64,000 bases of DNA from Maratus speciosus (GCA_963932465.1 OZ010786.1:596553038-596617037), one strand, 5' to 3'. Positions 1 to 11,990 are shown, counted from the first letter of the stretch. The notes: generated by a model not told the origin, from the sequence alone. Program-made: numbers and translations.

Positions 1-1711
1 GCGTTCAAGAAAAACTTTCTAAATTGCGATTTCTACGCAATCTCAGGAAGTACCGAACCGATTTAAAAAATAATAGTGTGAAAACGATGGTGACAGCCTT
101 CGCTCTAACATAGGCTTTATTTCATGTCGGTGCAACGACCCCAAAGGGGGTGAAGGAACAAAAAACGATCTAAATTGCGTTTTTTGTAATACTGCAGAGG
201 CTAGCAACTTGAAACTAGGCATGGTAATTACTTATAAGATATAAATAATCTCTAAGAACATTTCCTAAATAATTCGAAATTTAAAAGGTGTGAAAATGGA
301 CGAAAAACGTTCTAAAAAACGTTCAAAATTGCGATTTCTACACAATCTTAGAAAGTACCAAACTGATTTCAAAAGTAATGGTTGGAAATTGATGATGACA
401 TCCCTTGCTCCAATATAGGATCTATTTCAAGTCGGCTTTACTACCACCTTGCGATTGCGTTTAAAAAAACTTTCTAAATTGTTATTTTTGTGATACTGAA
501 GGGGCTAGCAACTTGAAATTTGGCATGGTAATTAATTATGAGATGTAAATACTCTATGAGAAGAGTTCCATGAAATTTTGAAATTTAAAAGGAGTCAAAA
601 GGAACGAAAAGCGTTCTAAAAACGTTCTAAAAAACGATTTCTACGCAATCGCAGGAAATATAAACCGATTTCAGAAGTAATGATTTCAAATTGATGATGA
701 CAGTACCCACTCCAACATAGCCTATATTTTATGTTGTTGTCACTACCACCTGGGGGTTACAGGAGCAAAAAATGTTCCAAATTACATTTTTTGTGTTACT
801 GAGGGGGTCTAACATTTTAAATTTGGAATGGCAATTACTTCAAAGATGCAAATGCTTTCAAAGAATTGTCGAAAGAAAATTCCAAATTTAAAAGTATGAA
901 GTGAGCAAAAAGCTTTCTATAAGCATTCTAAATTACGATTTTTATGCAATCGTATGAAATACGAAACCGATTTCAAACATAATGGTTGTAAATTGATGGT
1001 GATAGAAACTGCTCAAATATAAACTATACTTTATGACGAGGGTTGCAGGAGCAAAAAACTTTCTAAATTGCGATATCTGCTGTACTGAAGAGGCTAGAAA
1101 CTTTAAATATAGCAGGGTAGATACTTATAAAATATAAATATCTTCTAAGAACAGTCGAAAACAAATTCGAAATTAGAAAGGGGTGAAGCGAAGGGAAGGA
1201 GCGAAAAGCATTCTAAAAGAGTCCTAAATTACGATTTCTATGGAATCTCAGGAAATAATAAACCGATTACAGAAGTTATTGGTTGCGAATCAAGAGTGAT
1301 AGTCCCCGATCCTATTCGGGCTATATTTTATGCAGGTGTCACTACCACCTGGTTAGCAGGAACAACAAGAAAGCCTTTAAAATCATCTAAATTCCGTTTT
1401 CTATAGAATATTAGGAAATACGAACCGATTTCGAGGTTAATGTTGGCAAATTAATGGTGACAGTGTCTGTTTCTACATTTTTCGAGACATTCTATTTCAA
1501 CTCTGTTTCGGCATTTTATGTTGGTGCCACTAACACCAGAGAGGTGGTAGAATGTTAGGCAAGAAGCTTGGAATTTGACATGATGGTTAATTTTAAGATG
1601 TAAATGTGTTAAGATAGTTTCTAAAAAATTCAAAACTTTAAATGAATACTGAAATGAGCGTATCAAATGAGAATAAAAGTCTCAAAATACTTTCTAAATT
1701 ATCATTTAATT
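1..1711. repeat. Diverged ~300-bp tandem satellite with dimeric ~150-bp substructure
   Basis: A block containing the motif AATTGCGATTTCTACGCAAT recurs near 23, 327, 630, 930, 1227 and 1387. The steps are about 304, 303, 300, 297 and 160 bp. Each ~300-bp unit also holds a related half-unit about 146-158 bp further on (near 169 and 470) with the same aaaaacg-ttctaaattgcg lead-in. The final 160-bp step fits loss of one half-unit by recombination between halves. Copies are clearly diverged, so the array is old. Its left end lies outside the window. No coding potential is seen. Confidence 0.85.
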
Positions 1712-2502
1712 GGAATTAGGTTTAGTTCTTCTTACTAATTAAAATCTTATTTCTGCTTATTGCACTTTTATAATGAAGTTTAGTCAAACTGTGACTTAAT
1801 TTGTAATTTTTGAATTATTTCAAAAAGTGTTCTTCTAATAAAAAATAGTCATACAAATATCACTTGCATATTTCAACTATTACGCGTGCAAAGCCGCGGG
1901 GTTTGCTAGTAAATAAATAAAACGGAAAGAATGGAATTATATTAATAGGAATATTCATATAAGAAATATAAAATAAATTATACTGATATCATGGTTTAAT
2001 ATTTAAAAAACGAGGAAAAAAGTAAAATAAAATTCAAGTAATAAAAAAATATATATTATAAATCGTTAGTTATAAAAGCGTAAAAGTAATTTTTCCCAAA
2101 ATTGAAAAAAAAGTGCCAAGAGGGTTAAAGCATATTCAAAGAATAGATTTTTAGTTTTATTCCGTTACATATCAATTGAAACATTATTGCTTCTTCTTCC
2201 TTTGTTTTCATTGTATCAAAGTTCGGGTATAGTTTATCATATCTGTGATATTCATTTAATTGAGGGTGAATTTTATTTTATTAATAGTTCTATTTATTGA
2301 TATAGAAAGTATTTTTTATTAATCATTTTTCATATTGCATTAAAACATGATTTACTTTTCTTTTATTTTGTGTTCGGGTCAACTTCAAATGAAATTTTCG
2401 AGTTCGGGTTACATACAACCCGACCCGTGCATCCTAGGCGGACAATTTTATTTAGCGAGCACGTTTTCAGTTCCTAAAATTTATGTATTTGAACGCTTAT
2501 AT
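1712..2502. other. AT-rich intergenic stretch with one repeat fragment
   Basis: No gene or RNA gene is recognised. Within it, 2338-2432 (from gcattaaaacat to a TTCGGGT...CCCGACCCG motif) resembles 3243-3472, so a fragment of the same dispersed repeat is present twice. A short GT/AC-rich run lies near 2532-2565. Confidence 0.5.
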
Positions 2503-3144
2503 CTCTGAATAGCGGGCGCCTCTCACTCTACACACATGTAACATGTGTATGTGTATGTGTACATAAACTATCTAAAATAGACGTGTGTTTATCTGTATAA
2601 AAAACAAAATGCTGATTACATTTTTCATATTTTGAAAGAAGAAAAAATGGTTCTTAAAGAAAGAATGATCGCATTTATTATATATATTTTATTTATCTTG
2701 CAGTAAATTGAATATAAATTTTCATACGTATTGAAATACGTATTTAATTTCATTTGAAACATACTTTTGCATACACTTTTCGTGAAAATCCCAACAATCG
2801 GAGTGGCAAAAAACCTATATCAGGGTTCGTACGGACACCGTTATTTTCAAGGCCAAATGCCGGAATTTTTTTATAGAAAAATAAATCTAGTTTCAACGGA
2901 CGAAATTTCGCCTTATTAAAAGAGAGACATTCCATAACAAAATCCTGGTACCAAAGAACTTCTTAATCTGGAAATTCAAGGACCCGTACGAACTCTGTAT
3001 ATATGACCCACAAGAATACTTCGACTGTGAACTCGACCTGCAGAAAAAAATGAGATTCATTCCGAGTTGAAAAAACAAAATTCGGGATAACCCGACTAGA
3101 TATTTGACTCTCTTCAATGACCCCGAAGTGTCCGCTATTCAGAG
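2503..3144. mobile_element. Candidate inverted-repeat DNA element (CTCTGAATAGCGG ends)
   Basis: CTCTGAATAGCGG at 2503-2515 is matched in reverse complement at 3132-3144 (CCGCTATTCAGAG), giving 13-bp inverted ends about 640 bp apart. Similar ends are known from pogo/mariner-type elements, but no transposase and no clean TA duplication is visible, so assignment is tentative. A second inverted-repeat element (2822-2999) sits inside. Confidence 0.4.
2822..2999. mobile_element. Short MITE-like element with GTTCGTACGG inverted ends
   Basis: GTTCGTACGG near 2825 is mirrored by CCGTACGAAC near 2984. The similarity runs outward into a shared tatat-cag flank on both sides. No coding sequence is seen. 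The element is nested in the larger 2503-3144 inverted-repeat unit. Confidence 0.5.
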
Positions 3145-3242
3145 GTTTTACTATATTTGAATATTAAGGAATATAGGTAGGTTCATTCTTCAAATATACA
3201 GATGGTGTTAAAGATACAATTATAGATTATTTTCCATAACGG

Positions 3243-3472
3243 CATTAAAACATCATTTACTTTCCATTCATTGCGTTTTCGGTTCGGGTCGGATGCTAGA
3301 GGAAATACCTTCGGCTTGCGTGGAGTTGCCGATCGCCAATTTTTTTTTCTTTTTGCGAGTTTGGTCGAGGAAATCTTTTCTTGTCGGATTTGGGTCGAGT
3401 TGCGGGTTGACTTAAAATACAATTTGCAGGCCGGGTCGGGTTATATCCGACCCGGCCTGCAAATTCCATTTT
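3243..3472. repeat. Dispersed repeat fragment ending in a GC-rich hairpin
   Basis: The opening (gcattaaaacatcatttactttcc) and the CGGGTC-rich body resemble 2338-2432. The unit ends in a strong inverted repeat. The family is not identified. The GC-rich arms contrast sharply with the AT-rich surroundings. Confidence 0.55.
3414..3472. repeat. Perfect 19-bp GC-rich inverted repeat (hairpin)
   Basis: The arm at 3421-3439 is exactly complementary to 3447-3465 with a 7-nt loop. Its core is GCAGGCCGGGTCGG. After two mismatched bases the pairing resumes for about five A/T pairs on the outside. It could be a transposon end, a cruciform or an RNA hairpin; nothing in the sequence decides this. Confidence 0.9.
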
Positions 3473-3584
3473 GCAGAACTCTACCTGGTATACTCCAAAA
3501 TTAATAATAAGAATTCATTTGCTACATTTAAGATTATACATAATTGGTCAAGTTTCCATTCAAACTGTCTAACAAAAAAAGCTG

Positions 3585-3663
3585 GAGTCGGCTTCTTTTT
3601 TATCGACTCCGACTCCAACTCTTTTGCTCAAAAATGGGTCCGAATCCGACTCCGACTCCGTAG
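3585..3663. repeat. Degenerate (GACTCC)n hexanucleotide repeat
   Basis: Runs of GACTCCGACTCC appear here, with an inverted ggagtcgg at the left. Short arrays of this hexamer occur in many arthropod repeats. No other function is evident. Confidence 0.7.
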
Positions 3664-4402
3664 CTCTCTATACAACACGTAAATAGATTCAGATTTTCAT
3701 GCAATTGATATACGTTAATGATGTTTATCATAGTATGTTCGATATTGAACACGGAGTGTGCAATATTAATACTTCAATTATATTGGCACTCAATCAATTC
3801 CGTTAGATTATGGTCAACGGGGGAAAATCATTTGCAGATTATTTTCATGACATTACGCTACTTCAAATGTATTGAAATTCAATATAAATCACTGAATTTC
3901 GTTACAAGATGATTACTATAGAATAGGTCATTCATAGCATTGCCCGTTCATGTATACGGAAACACAAAAGAAATCCGTTACAGTAGCTGTCTTTCAGTCA
4001 TAATTGCTGAAGTGCGTTTTCAATTTCAATCTGCGCTTTTAACTTGAAAGACCGTATTTTTTCGCGTATCCGCCGCTGGTTCGATGTCTTTTTCAAGACG
4101 GAAATTTTATTTAAAAAAGGAGCCACACAAGTGCTAAGAAGAAGCAAGTCATATTTTATTAAAATAAATTCTGGTAGAAATCGAGTTATCTGAGGTGCGG
4201 CGGATACACGCTAAATTATGGTTATGTTTTTGCATGTTACTCGTTCTGTATAAATTCTATACCTTCGTATACACGGCTGAACATACGAATTCATGTATTA
4301 TTTATATCCTTGTATATATCTTTATTATCGGAAATTGCTGAAAGGGAATTTTCGACTGTGGTATGTATTTCCTGACTGAACTAAATTTTTGTACGCATGC
4401 AG

Positions 4403-5120
4403 TTAAGGGGGTCTGGGACACATTTTAAAATAATTTTTATTTAGTGAGTTAAAATTCTGAATTTTTTTGTGATGATAAAACATATCATTTGTAAACAAAA
4501 TAACATGATAAAACTTCTCACAATTAGAAAAAAAACTAATTTGAAATTTATTAAAAAAGTGGGGTAAGTAAAAATCGTTATAACTCGAAAAGTTACTTAC
4601 AGAATTTCATTTTGTTTTCATTTAAATAAACAGAAATATATACGTTTTAATTTAGATTCAGCATTTTTGAAAATATTAATTAAAAAAATATTAAAAATAT
4701 TTAACGAAAAAGATAAAAAAAAATGGGTGGAATTTTTTTTTTAAATCATATTTTCAAAAGTAAATATTTTTTTTCAAATATGCTGAATAGAAATTAAAGT
4801 ATAAGAATTGAAAAACACATCTTCCAAGTTTGAAACATTTATCTTTAACGGTTCTTGAGTTATAAGAATTTAAACATGATAAATGGTGAAAAAACCCATT
4901 ATGAAGGAAAACGCATTTCCAAGTCGTTTCCATGACAGCCATTGCCTGAAAGCTAGATTTTGAAAGCAAACCAAAACGAAAAAATTAATATTTCTTGTTC
5001 TAATTAAGATAGAGAAGTGATTTAAAAGTCATTTTAAACAAAAAAAAAAACAGAAATTTGTTTAATTTAATGAAATGTTTTTACAAAATTTGAAGATTTT
5101 TGTGTCCCGGACCCCCTTAA
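4403..5120. mobile_element. 718-bp non-autonomous DNA transposon with TTAA target site
   Basis: The left end at 4403-4422 reads TTAAGGGGGTCTGGGACACA. The right end at 5101-5120 is its reverse complement with one mismatch. Both ends include TTAA. The empty site in repeat X copy B (near 12716, gcatgtagTTAAtagatacaaatc) matches the flanks with a single TTAA, which supports a TTAA duplication as seen in piggyBac-type and Kolobok elements. The interior is AT-rich with no transposase. Confidence 0.85.
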
Positions 5121-5377
5121 CAAATCTATATGGCTAGTTCCACGAGTACTTGTAGTCTATGTCACATGCTACGATTTTTGGCTGCCAGTATTTTAGAACG
5201 GAAAAAGTGGGACATATTTTATCGGAGATATCTCATGAATTGAAAAAGGCGAAGCAAACTTTTCGAAAAATAACGGTGGCCAACAAGCATAGCAGTTATT
5301 AGCTATTTGATTTACACTACAAAAACCCATGGAATTAGCCATATATGATATACAGATATCTTTCCTATTGTATATGG

Positions 5378-5577
5378 AGGTGCTGGGTTCGAACCCAATC
5401 GCGCCCGTCTGCCTAATCGTTTAGGAGTTTTCGAGGATTTCTTCGAAACCTTGGATTTCCAAGCGTAAATACGGGTTAGGTTCCCTTAGAAAGACCCCCA
5501 CGAAGGGCACTTCCCCCCTTAGGGCCTATATCCCTCGTGTTGGTAATTAGCAGTCATAAACACAACCAAACAACCAA
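5378..5577 (+). mobile_element. tRNA-derived SINE, copy 1 (5' truncated)
   Basis: The body starts within the tRNA-like head (aggtgctggg) and keeps a good pol III box B, GGTTCGAACCC at 5386-5396. It runs through a body shared with 41170-41412 and ends in a CAACCAA-rich tail. It is flanked by a ~14-bp target duplication, CCTATTGTATATGG at 5364-5377 and CCTATTGTAGATGG at 5578-5591. The empty site is visible in repeat X copy B near 12777. Target-primed reverse transcription fits; box A is lost. Confidence 0.85.
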
Positions 5578-6399
5578 CCTATTGTAGATGGGAATTGCTT
5601 AAATTAGATTTTCAAATGTGTTATGTGTTTCCAAATGGTTCAATTAGACATCATATTTCAAATTATTAAACTGTCAAGTTTTATAACATTATCTTGAATG
5701 TATTGGGAAGTGTTTCATAATCTAGTCTTGACGCATGATTTTTGTCTTTCTTGTTTTTTTAATTGCAGAATTTCTGTAATTAAATAAATCAAACTTTATG
5801 AATATGAAAGCAGTCGTATTCAAATTTCAATTGTGGTAATTTTCTGGAATCGCCGAGAATATTTATCAGTTTACAGTAAATTTCACATTATAAAATATTT
5901 ATAAGTAAAATCTCTCAAAATCATAAATTTAAAAGTAGATCCTATATCCCTCTGAAAAATGAAGCTTTTTTTAAGAACATACGAATTTTACTGGAGATAA
6001 TAAATGATGTATCCACAAAAAATGAAATGTAGACAATTTAACGCAGTTGTCTACAATGAAATTTATTTTCCGCAAAATATATTCGACATAAAGAACACAC
6101 ATTTTTAAATATGTTTGTAGATGTCTTTGTAATATACGATGTCAACGTTCTATAAAGAAATATATTTTCTATATACTTTAGCTTCGTAATATGGGCAAAG
6201 TCATATTCGTCATGTTAGGCGTGCAATAAATAATTTTATTACATTTTATAATTTTATGCGAAGAATGAAGCAAAATGAAATTATTGAAGCAATTTGTACA
6301 GAAAAATATTTAATAAATAACAATATTGTTTAGCACTTTTTATTAAACACATTTAGTATTGCACATTATATAGTATTTAAAAGATACCCAAACGAACCG

Positions 6400-6614
6400 T
6401 ATACTTCCGACTATAAGCGGATATTTTTTGGCCATTTTCGGTCTTCAAAGTGGCTTATACACCAATTTTTTTTTTCCAAAATAAAGAAGATGGTAAATTT
6501 AAAGAGACATAAAGAAATTACTAAAACTTATTTCTAAAAATTCTTTAATACCCCATTCTTTTAGATGAAAGAAGTTGCCAATCATGGCTCACTATCCATG
6601 TCTTAATCAGAATT
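6400..6614. mobile_element. Left terminal region of the Tigger/pogo-like element
   Basis: The motif ACCGTATACTTCCGACTATAAG begins near 6398, followed by a second TATAAG-like motif (ggcttatacacc). The same type of end appears at 31672-31701 in opposite orientation (TATACACGAG...ATACGGTA). Its position just beyond the transposase stop codon suggests it is an element terminus. The other terminus was not found beyond 8612. Confidence 0.45.
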
Positions 6615-8612
6615 TTAAAGCAACTCCTTAAAATCGCTTTCTTTCATTCGTAGAGCAGTATAAATATCATCAGTGTCTAATTCATAATTATAATCATCAC
6701 TATCTACTTCAAAAAGGGTATCATCATCAGTTCCATCCATCATTTTTTGAAAGATCGGACGATTATTCCTTGCAGTAATTCATGCAAAGCTTCTTTCACC
6801 TATTCAGAGATAGCGACGATGGCAATTTTTTTTTAAATTACCGCCTTTTTTCACAAACTTCATCCCCAGATTACATACATAGGTCCGAACGGAGCCTGAC
6901 TTTAACCCCTTGGGAATGGGCAATCGGTATACGTGCCGCATAACGCGCTCAGAATCCTTGATTATTCTGTCCAGTAAATTTTTGTTTTAAATTTCGCCTT
7001 ATTTAATCTGATCATTTTCCCGATTCAATTAGGCAAAAATTTCTGTTTTGAAAAACCGGTGATAAAATATTAAAAAAATTGTTAAAGACGCTTGTCCCGA
7101 AGGGGTTAAATAGGTTATTTAAACAAACGTCCAGTGGTTGAAGGATAGAAGTAACGGCATAGGGAATCATAGCTACCAAAGATCCCATCTGACAAGGAAG
7201 TTGCTTTACTTTAACTGTGTGGTGCGCTTTAATCGTTTCAGGCGCGCCGTTTGCAGCCTGCAATCGCTTAATTTTAATATCCAAACTGCCAAATGGCATT
7301 AGTAATTTTTTAGTACAATTTCGAAATCATAATATACGTGATTGGTTCGAAAAGGATTTGGTCGAGGAGCACGGCGCCACTTGCCCCACATCCCCGTCAC
7401 ATAAGATTGTGCAGGTTAAAAGGAATAGCAAAATTCATAGCTGGTATCAGTGAGGGCATAAAAAGTAAAATATACGTGAAAAAAAAGCTTTTGATTATTT
7501 TCAAATATATTTGTTCATAAATTGCGGTGTAAAATTAATTATTTGAACGTTTTTGGAGCAGAAATGCCTTGACCCTTCATATATTATGATTAGTGATTTA
7601 TGATTAGTTTATGATTAGTGAGATCACTCAAAAGTCTTGAAAAACTTCTAATTAAGCAATAGTGTTGCTTTTCCCCATCGCTAACCAATAATAAGTTAAT
7701 CACATCAAAATCTTCTTTAGGAGATATATACAGAGGTTAAACGCATCCCAAACAAGAAGAGACGGCTTCTTGAAACCTCTCCTTTTGTTTACAACATATT
7801 CACATACATACATCAACATACATCAACATATATACATCATACAACATTTTTAAGCTAATCTAAAATTCTTTTTTCATCCATCCAACCTTAGGGATGGGCA
7901 CGGACTATAAAACCACTTGGGACATGTATCCCCTTAGACAATGATTTCCTTTTTTAAATTAGCATTGGAGACTAACGAGCTCTGTCTGCCATGCAGATTA
8001 ACACAACTGTGAAGCGCGTTTTCACATGACCCAGTATTTCTGATAAGAACAATCTTTACAACTCTCTTCTCCATCATGTGATTTCTCGGTAAATCAAAGC
8101 ATTTTCATCCATGTCTCCTATTTGTGAAAATTCAAAATTATATTTCTGAAGATATTTGATGATGTGCTTTTGAAAAAAAAGAGTAGTTTAACTTCTAGCT
8201 CTTTCTGCAATTTTTGTGCAATTTTGTACGAGTTCGGATACACAACACAAGCCGATTCATAAAAGATTGCACGAGCGAACACATGAAACAAAATTTCCTG
8301 GTTTAAATAGCAATAAATCTGGATCTTTTGTCATATTCAGGGACTTGATACGAATATTTGTACGAGTAAATAAACCCGGTTTGGAATAATATATGCACCG
8401 ATCGGCCAGTTTTTCTTCAAGTGCAGGAAATGACGGTTTGCATCCACGTGTAGATTTCATTATTGTAGGAATTTTTCGTCTTTTTTCTTTCTCCATTCGC
8501 ACACGTATTTTCAAAGAGTGTGAAATGACGAGCAACCACCGAGTTATTCCGAAAAGTTGGTGGCTTTTAATTTAAAACCCGCAGTGTAAGCGCTGTGCTT
8601 TTGTCCAAGCAT
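6615..8612 (-). pseudogene. Tigger/pogo (DDE_1, CENP-B-like) transposase pseudogene
   Basis: Read on the minus strand, transposase segments occur in order across several frames. An N-terminal psq-type helix-turn-helix begins at an ATG near 8612 (SAYTAGFKLKATNFSE). A CENP-B-type DNA-binding stretch follows at about 8450-8300 (PSFPALEEKL, TRTNIRIKSL). The first catalytic region is at about 8130-8100 (FSQIGDMDE). Then come VLIRNTG near 8050 and the block before the C-terminal tail, TSILQPLDVCLNNLF, near 7150. An acidic tail at about 6760-6615 (MMDGTDDDTLFE) ends in TAA at 6615-6617. Frameshifts and stops break the frame many times. Without the TTAA element at 6902-7109 the length is ~1.79 kb, near the usual size for the family. 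It is inactive. Confidence 0.85.
6902..7109. mobile_element. TTAA foldback MITE (208 bp) inside the Tigger pseudogene
   Basis: TTAACCCCTT at 6902 is mirrored by AAGGGGTTAA ending at 7109; the next bases pair only in part. It interrupts the transposase just after the LQPLDV motif, so it is younger than the Tigger copy. Length and TTAA borders match the other family members in this window. Confidence 0.75.
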
Positions 8613-8618
8613 CGTACC

Positions 8619-8825
8619 TTAACCCTTTCCGGCGGGGAGTAATTCTGTTTGTAGAATGATGAAATGATAGACTGACACCAGAATTTACAAAAGAATTTAT
8701 TAGAAAATAAAACTTGCTAGTTTTCTCGTACTTCATAAAAGAAAATTTTTAATTAGATTTTCTGAATGCCAGTAAACTTAAAATTAGGTGTCCTTTTTTA
8801 AGGAAACCGCCCGTGAAAGGGTTAA
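8619..8825. mobile_element. TTAA foldback MITE (207 bp)
   Basis: The left arm TTAACCCTTTCCGGCGG faces a right arm whose complement reads TTAACCCTTTCACGGGCGG. The interior carries the shared motif GACACCAGAATTT and a rich A/T tract. It lies seven bases before the start of the Tigger pseudogene. Confidence 0.8.
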
Positions 8826-9492
8826 AACGGACCGAAGAAAGCATTTTTTTTTTTTTGCTGCGAAATATATATATCCACAAATTTACTAACAATATACATA
8901 ATCGCCAGATATGGCAAAATAATAGTTGAGAGTAAAATTAACATTAAAATATAAATTTCATTCTGCCATATCAAAGAAAAATATACAACTCCTAATAAAA
9001 AATATAAGTTAAAAAATAACAGATTTTTTGATAAATGAAGTGATGAAAAGCAACTATCGCATTCTTTACAAAATGATACATATTTTAAAATGCTATTATA
9101 ATATCTAATCTAAAACTAAATTAATAAAAATTAAAGTTATCTTAAAACTTGCTCTAATTTACTCCCTTCGGCTGCAATGCAGAAAAATTCACGGTAAATA
9201 AATTCTCCTCATACTCTAAGCACTTTGTTTAAGATCCCTCTAAGCATGTCCCGACTCATCTGAGTTTAGATGCGAAAAATTGGCATCAGTCATGCATTTT
9301 AAAGTTTCATAACTCGGTTAATTATAGTGTTAGTTGATTGGGACTTTATTTGACTTACTTGGTAGCGTAATATGAAATTTTTAGTAAATATCACTTATAG
9401 GACAGGGGGACCGTATAAAAAAGTGAATTTCGTAACTTTTTAGGAAATGTTTTTATTGCTCAAACGACTATTAAAACAATTTTTTACCTCAT
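8826..9492. other. AT-rich stretch, nothing recognised
   Basis: A poly-T run lies near 8845-8858. No coding, RNA or inverted-repeat signal was found. Confidence 0.5.
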
Positions 9493-9710
9493 TTAACCCT
9501 TTCAGGGGCAAGGCAGTTCTATTAGTAAAATACTGATATGAAGGGATGACACTGGAATTTACAAACAAATTTATTTCAAAATAAATAAAAGTTTTTCTTC
9601 ACGGACTTAATAAAACGAAAATTTTCAAACTGAAATCCTAGTGCCAATGTTCCATTTAGGAATTAAAGTTAGGTGGTCCAAAAATGAACCACCGCCCTTG
9701 AAGGGGTTAA
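9493..9710. mobile_element. TTAA foldback MITE (218 bp)
   Basis: The left arm is TTAACCCTTTCAGGGGCAAGG and the complement of the right arm is TTAACCCCTTCAAGGGCGGTGG. The interior motif ACACTGGAATTTACAAACAAAT matches the 8619 and 57750 copies. Confidence 0.8.
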
Positions 9711-11030
9711 AACAATTTTGTAACTGGAACTACATGCATATGATTAACGGATTTTAAATCAGCCATTAAACACCGTTGAGAGTGGACACCTGTATATCAC
9801 AGATCCGTAATCTATTTCTACGAATATAGATCAAAATATTATAAAGAAAATAAATTTCAAAGTTAAAGTCTTCAAAAATACACTTTTTTAAATGGGTCTC
9901 TTATTCCTCTGAAAAATGGCATTTCTTATGTATGCTTTTTACTAGAATACCATAAATCATGTATGAAAAAATTCAAATGTGGAGAACGGAGCATAACTGT
10001 CATACTTAACTTTATTTTTGAGAAGTAGACGTAATCAATAAAATATTTTCGACGAAATTTTAGAAGGAAAGTCACATATTTTTATTTTGTTGTATTTCAG
10101 ATGTCTTTGTAATATACAGTGTCAGAGCTATGACAAACACAAAAATATTTTAGATATGTTTCAGCTTAGAAATATGACCATTGCCAATCTATATCTATCA
10201 TTTTTTTTGGAATATCAAAAATTTAAAAAGGCATGCATTTTATAAGTTTATACACAAAATAAAATATATTTTGTTATTAAATAATAAAGTATTACATATT
10301 GTTCCCAATTTTAAAAATACACAAACGTAATCTAAAATTTTTCTAAAAGAAAATATATATGAAATATAGAATTAATAGCTTCCTGTTATAACGCGCTATG
10401 TTATACCACTCATTTAGAACGTTTTGTTCGTGCCTGAAGAATAAAAATAAACATCTGCCTGAATTTCGTATTTTTTAAACCCTTGAGGGCGTTGGTACGT
10501 TTATGAAACAATTTAATTCGCAAATGCCACATTGGAGAAAGAATATTTGTAAAGAGAATTTCGGTTTATTATGTGTGTGAAATATAGCTTTTTCTTATTT
10601 ACAAATAAATTTGTATTCAAATTCCGGTGTCTAAAAATGGAATTACTTTACCCCTGAAAGGGTTAATAAGCAGGCTGCCACGACTATTGTAGGCGACTAT
10701 ATTTTAATTCTACCTCACACCACTCTCTCTCAAAAACAAATATCGACATACTGTTCGAGAGCATTTGCAAGAGAAATATACTACAATATCTGTTTATTTT
10801 AAATAGAAAAATAGTTGCCTGTGGCAGATCTGAATAAGTGCCGATATGTATTTGTAACATACAATGTCAAAGCTATGACAAAGAAAAAATAGTTTCGATA
10901 TATTTTTTTTCGAAATGTTAACATTATATTTTCTTATCTGTCATATCTCAGTATAACAAAAGTTTAGATATATTTTTGTTTTGAAATAGGAGCATTGTTG
11001 ACAAAGTTATAATTTGTTGGTATCTCACAA
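9711..11030. repeat. Fragments of dispersed repeat X 3' part
   Basis: Blocks like gtctttgtaatatacagtgtcagagctatgac occur near 10102 and 10850 and match 6122 and 12966. They are followed by similar A/T-rich text (aaatatgaccattg, aaaaatacacaaac). A TTAA MITE at 10475-10666 lies between them. This is a local cluster of partial copies. Confidence 0.6.
10475..10666. mobile_element. TTAA foldback MITE (192 bp)
   Basis: The left end TTAAACCCTTGAGGGCG faces a right end whose complement is TTAACCCTTTCAGGGG. The interior ends with ATTCCGGTGTCTAAAAATGG, the family motif in the opposite orientation to the 8619 copy. Confidence 0.75.
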
Positions 11031-11040
11031 AAATTAAAAA

Positions 11041-11990
11041 CTCATATATTCTGTATGTTTAAAACATACTATAAAATATTCTTATTTAAGCAATTTTCAA
11101 TTAAAAATTGAGTATTGAATATTGTTTAATATTTAAAAAATACACAAACATAATCAAAAAATTTACTCAAGAATAATATTTATTCCACACACAATATAGT
11201 AAGTATCTGTTATAACATTCCTGATTATTCCGTTCGTATCCAGCGATTAAAAAATAATTTCTGCCTCAGGTGCGCATATTTCTTATTTTTCGTATTTTTA
11301 ACAATTTCCAACAAAGTTGAAATGTGTTTCTGCATTCGGGTTGTCTGTCCGTCTGTCCGCCTGTCTAAGCTCTAACTCCCTTACATATACTCGGATTTTC
11401 ATGCAATTGATAAACATTATTTAGGGTCACCTAGGGATTTTTGGTATTGTATATGAAGTATGTGGAATTATTAGTTCATTTACAGGGGTGTAATTAATTG
11501 ATATATCAAAAAACTAAAATCTCATATATTCTATATGTTTAAAAAAGACTATAAAATATTCTTATTTAAGCAATTTTCAATAAAAAAAATCAGCATTGGA
11601 TATTGTTTAATATTTAAAAAATACACAAACATAATCTAAAAATATACTGAACAATAATATTTAAGTCACACACATTATAGTAACTATATGTTATAACATT
11701 CCCGGTTATTTCGTTCGTATCCAACGATTAAAAAATAATTTCTGCTTCAGCTGCGCATATTTCTTATTTTTCACATTTTTAACACTTTCCAACAAAGTTG
11801 AAAAGCGTTTATTTAATCGGGTTGTCTGTCCGTCTGTCAAGGCTCTAATTCCCGTTAATATACTCGGATTTTCATGCAATACATAAAAGTTATAAAGGGT
11901 CACCTAGAGATTTTTGGTATTGTATATGAAGTATGTGTAATCTATAGTTCATTTACAGGGGCACCCAAATGAATTCCATTATGTTACGGT
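11041..11990 (+). repeat. ~480-bp tandem duplication within repeat X
   Basis: The block starting ctcatatattctgtatgttt at 11041 recurs at 11521 (offset 480). It continues through shared text, including gggttgtctgtccgtctgtc, cggattttcatgcaat and tttggtattgtatatgaagtatgtg. The CTGTCCGTCTGTC motif also occurs near 48260 and in reverse near 40090 and 44820, so it belongs to the dispersed repeat. Confidence 0.8.

Larger units (their letters stand above)
3684..6400 (+). repeat. Dispersed repeat X, copy A (interrupted by two insertions)
   Basis: This long non-coding repeat shares blocks in the same order with 11390-13240. The blocks include cagattttcatgcaattgat, gacattacgctacttcaaa, ttacaagatgattac, attgtagatggga and gtctttgtaatatac. 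Copy A is split by a 718-bp TTAA element (4403-5120) and a SINE (5378-5577). Copy B lacks both, so it supplies empty sites. No open reading frame of useful length supports a protein. Reverse-orientation fragments occur near 29.7, 39.7 and 44.4 kb. Confidence 0.75.
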
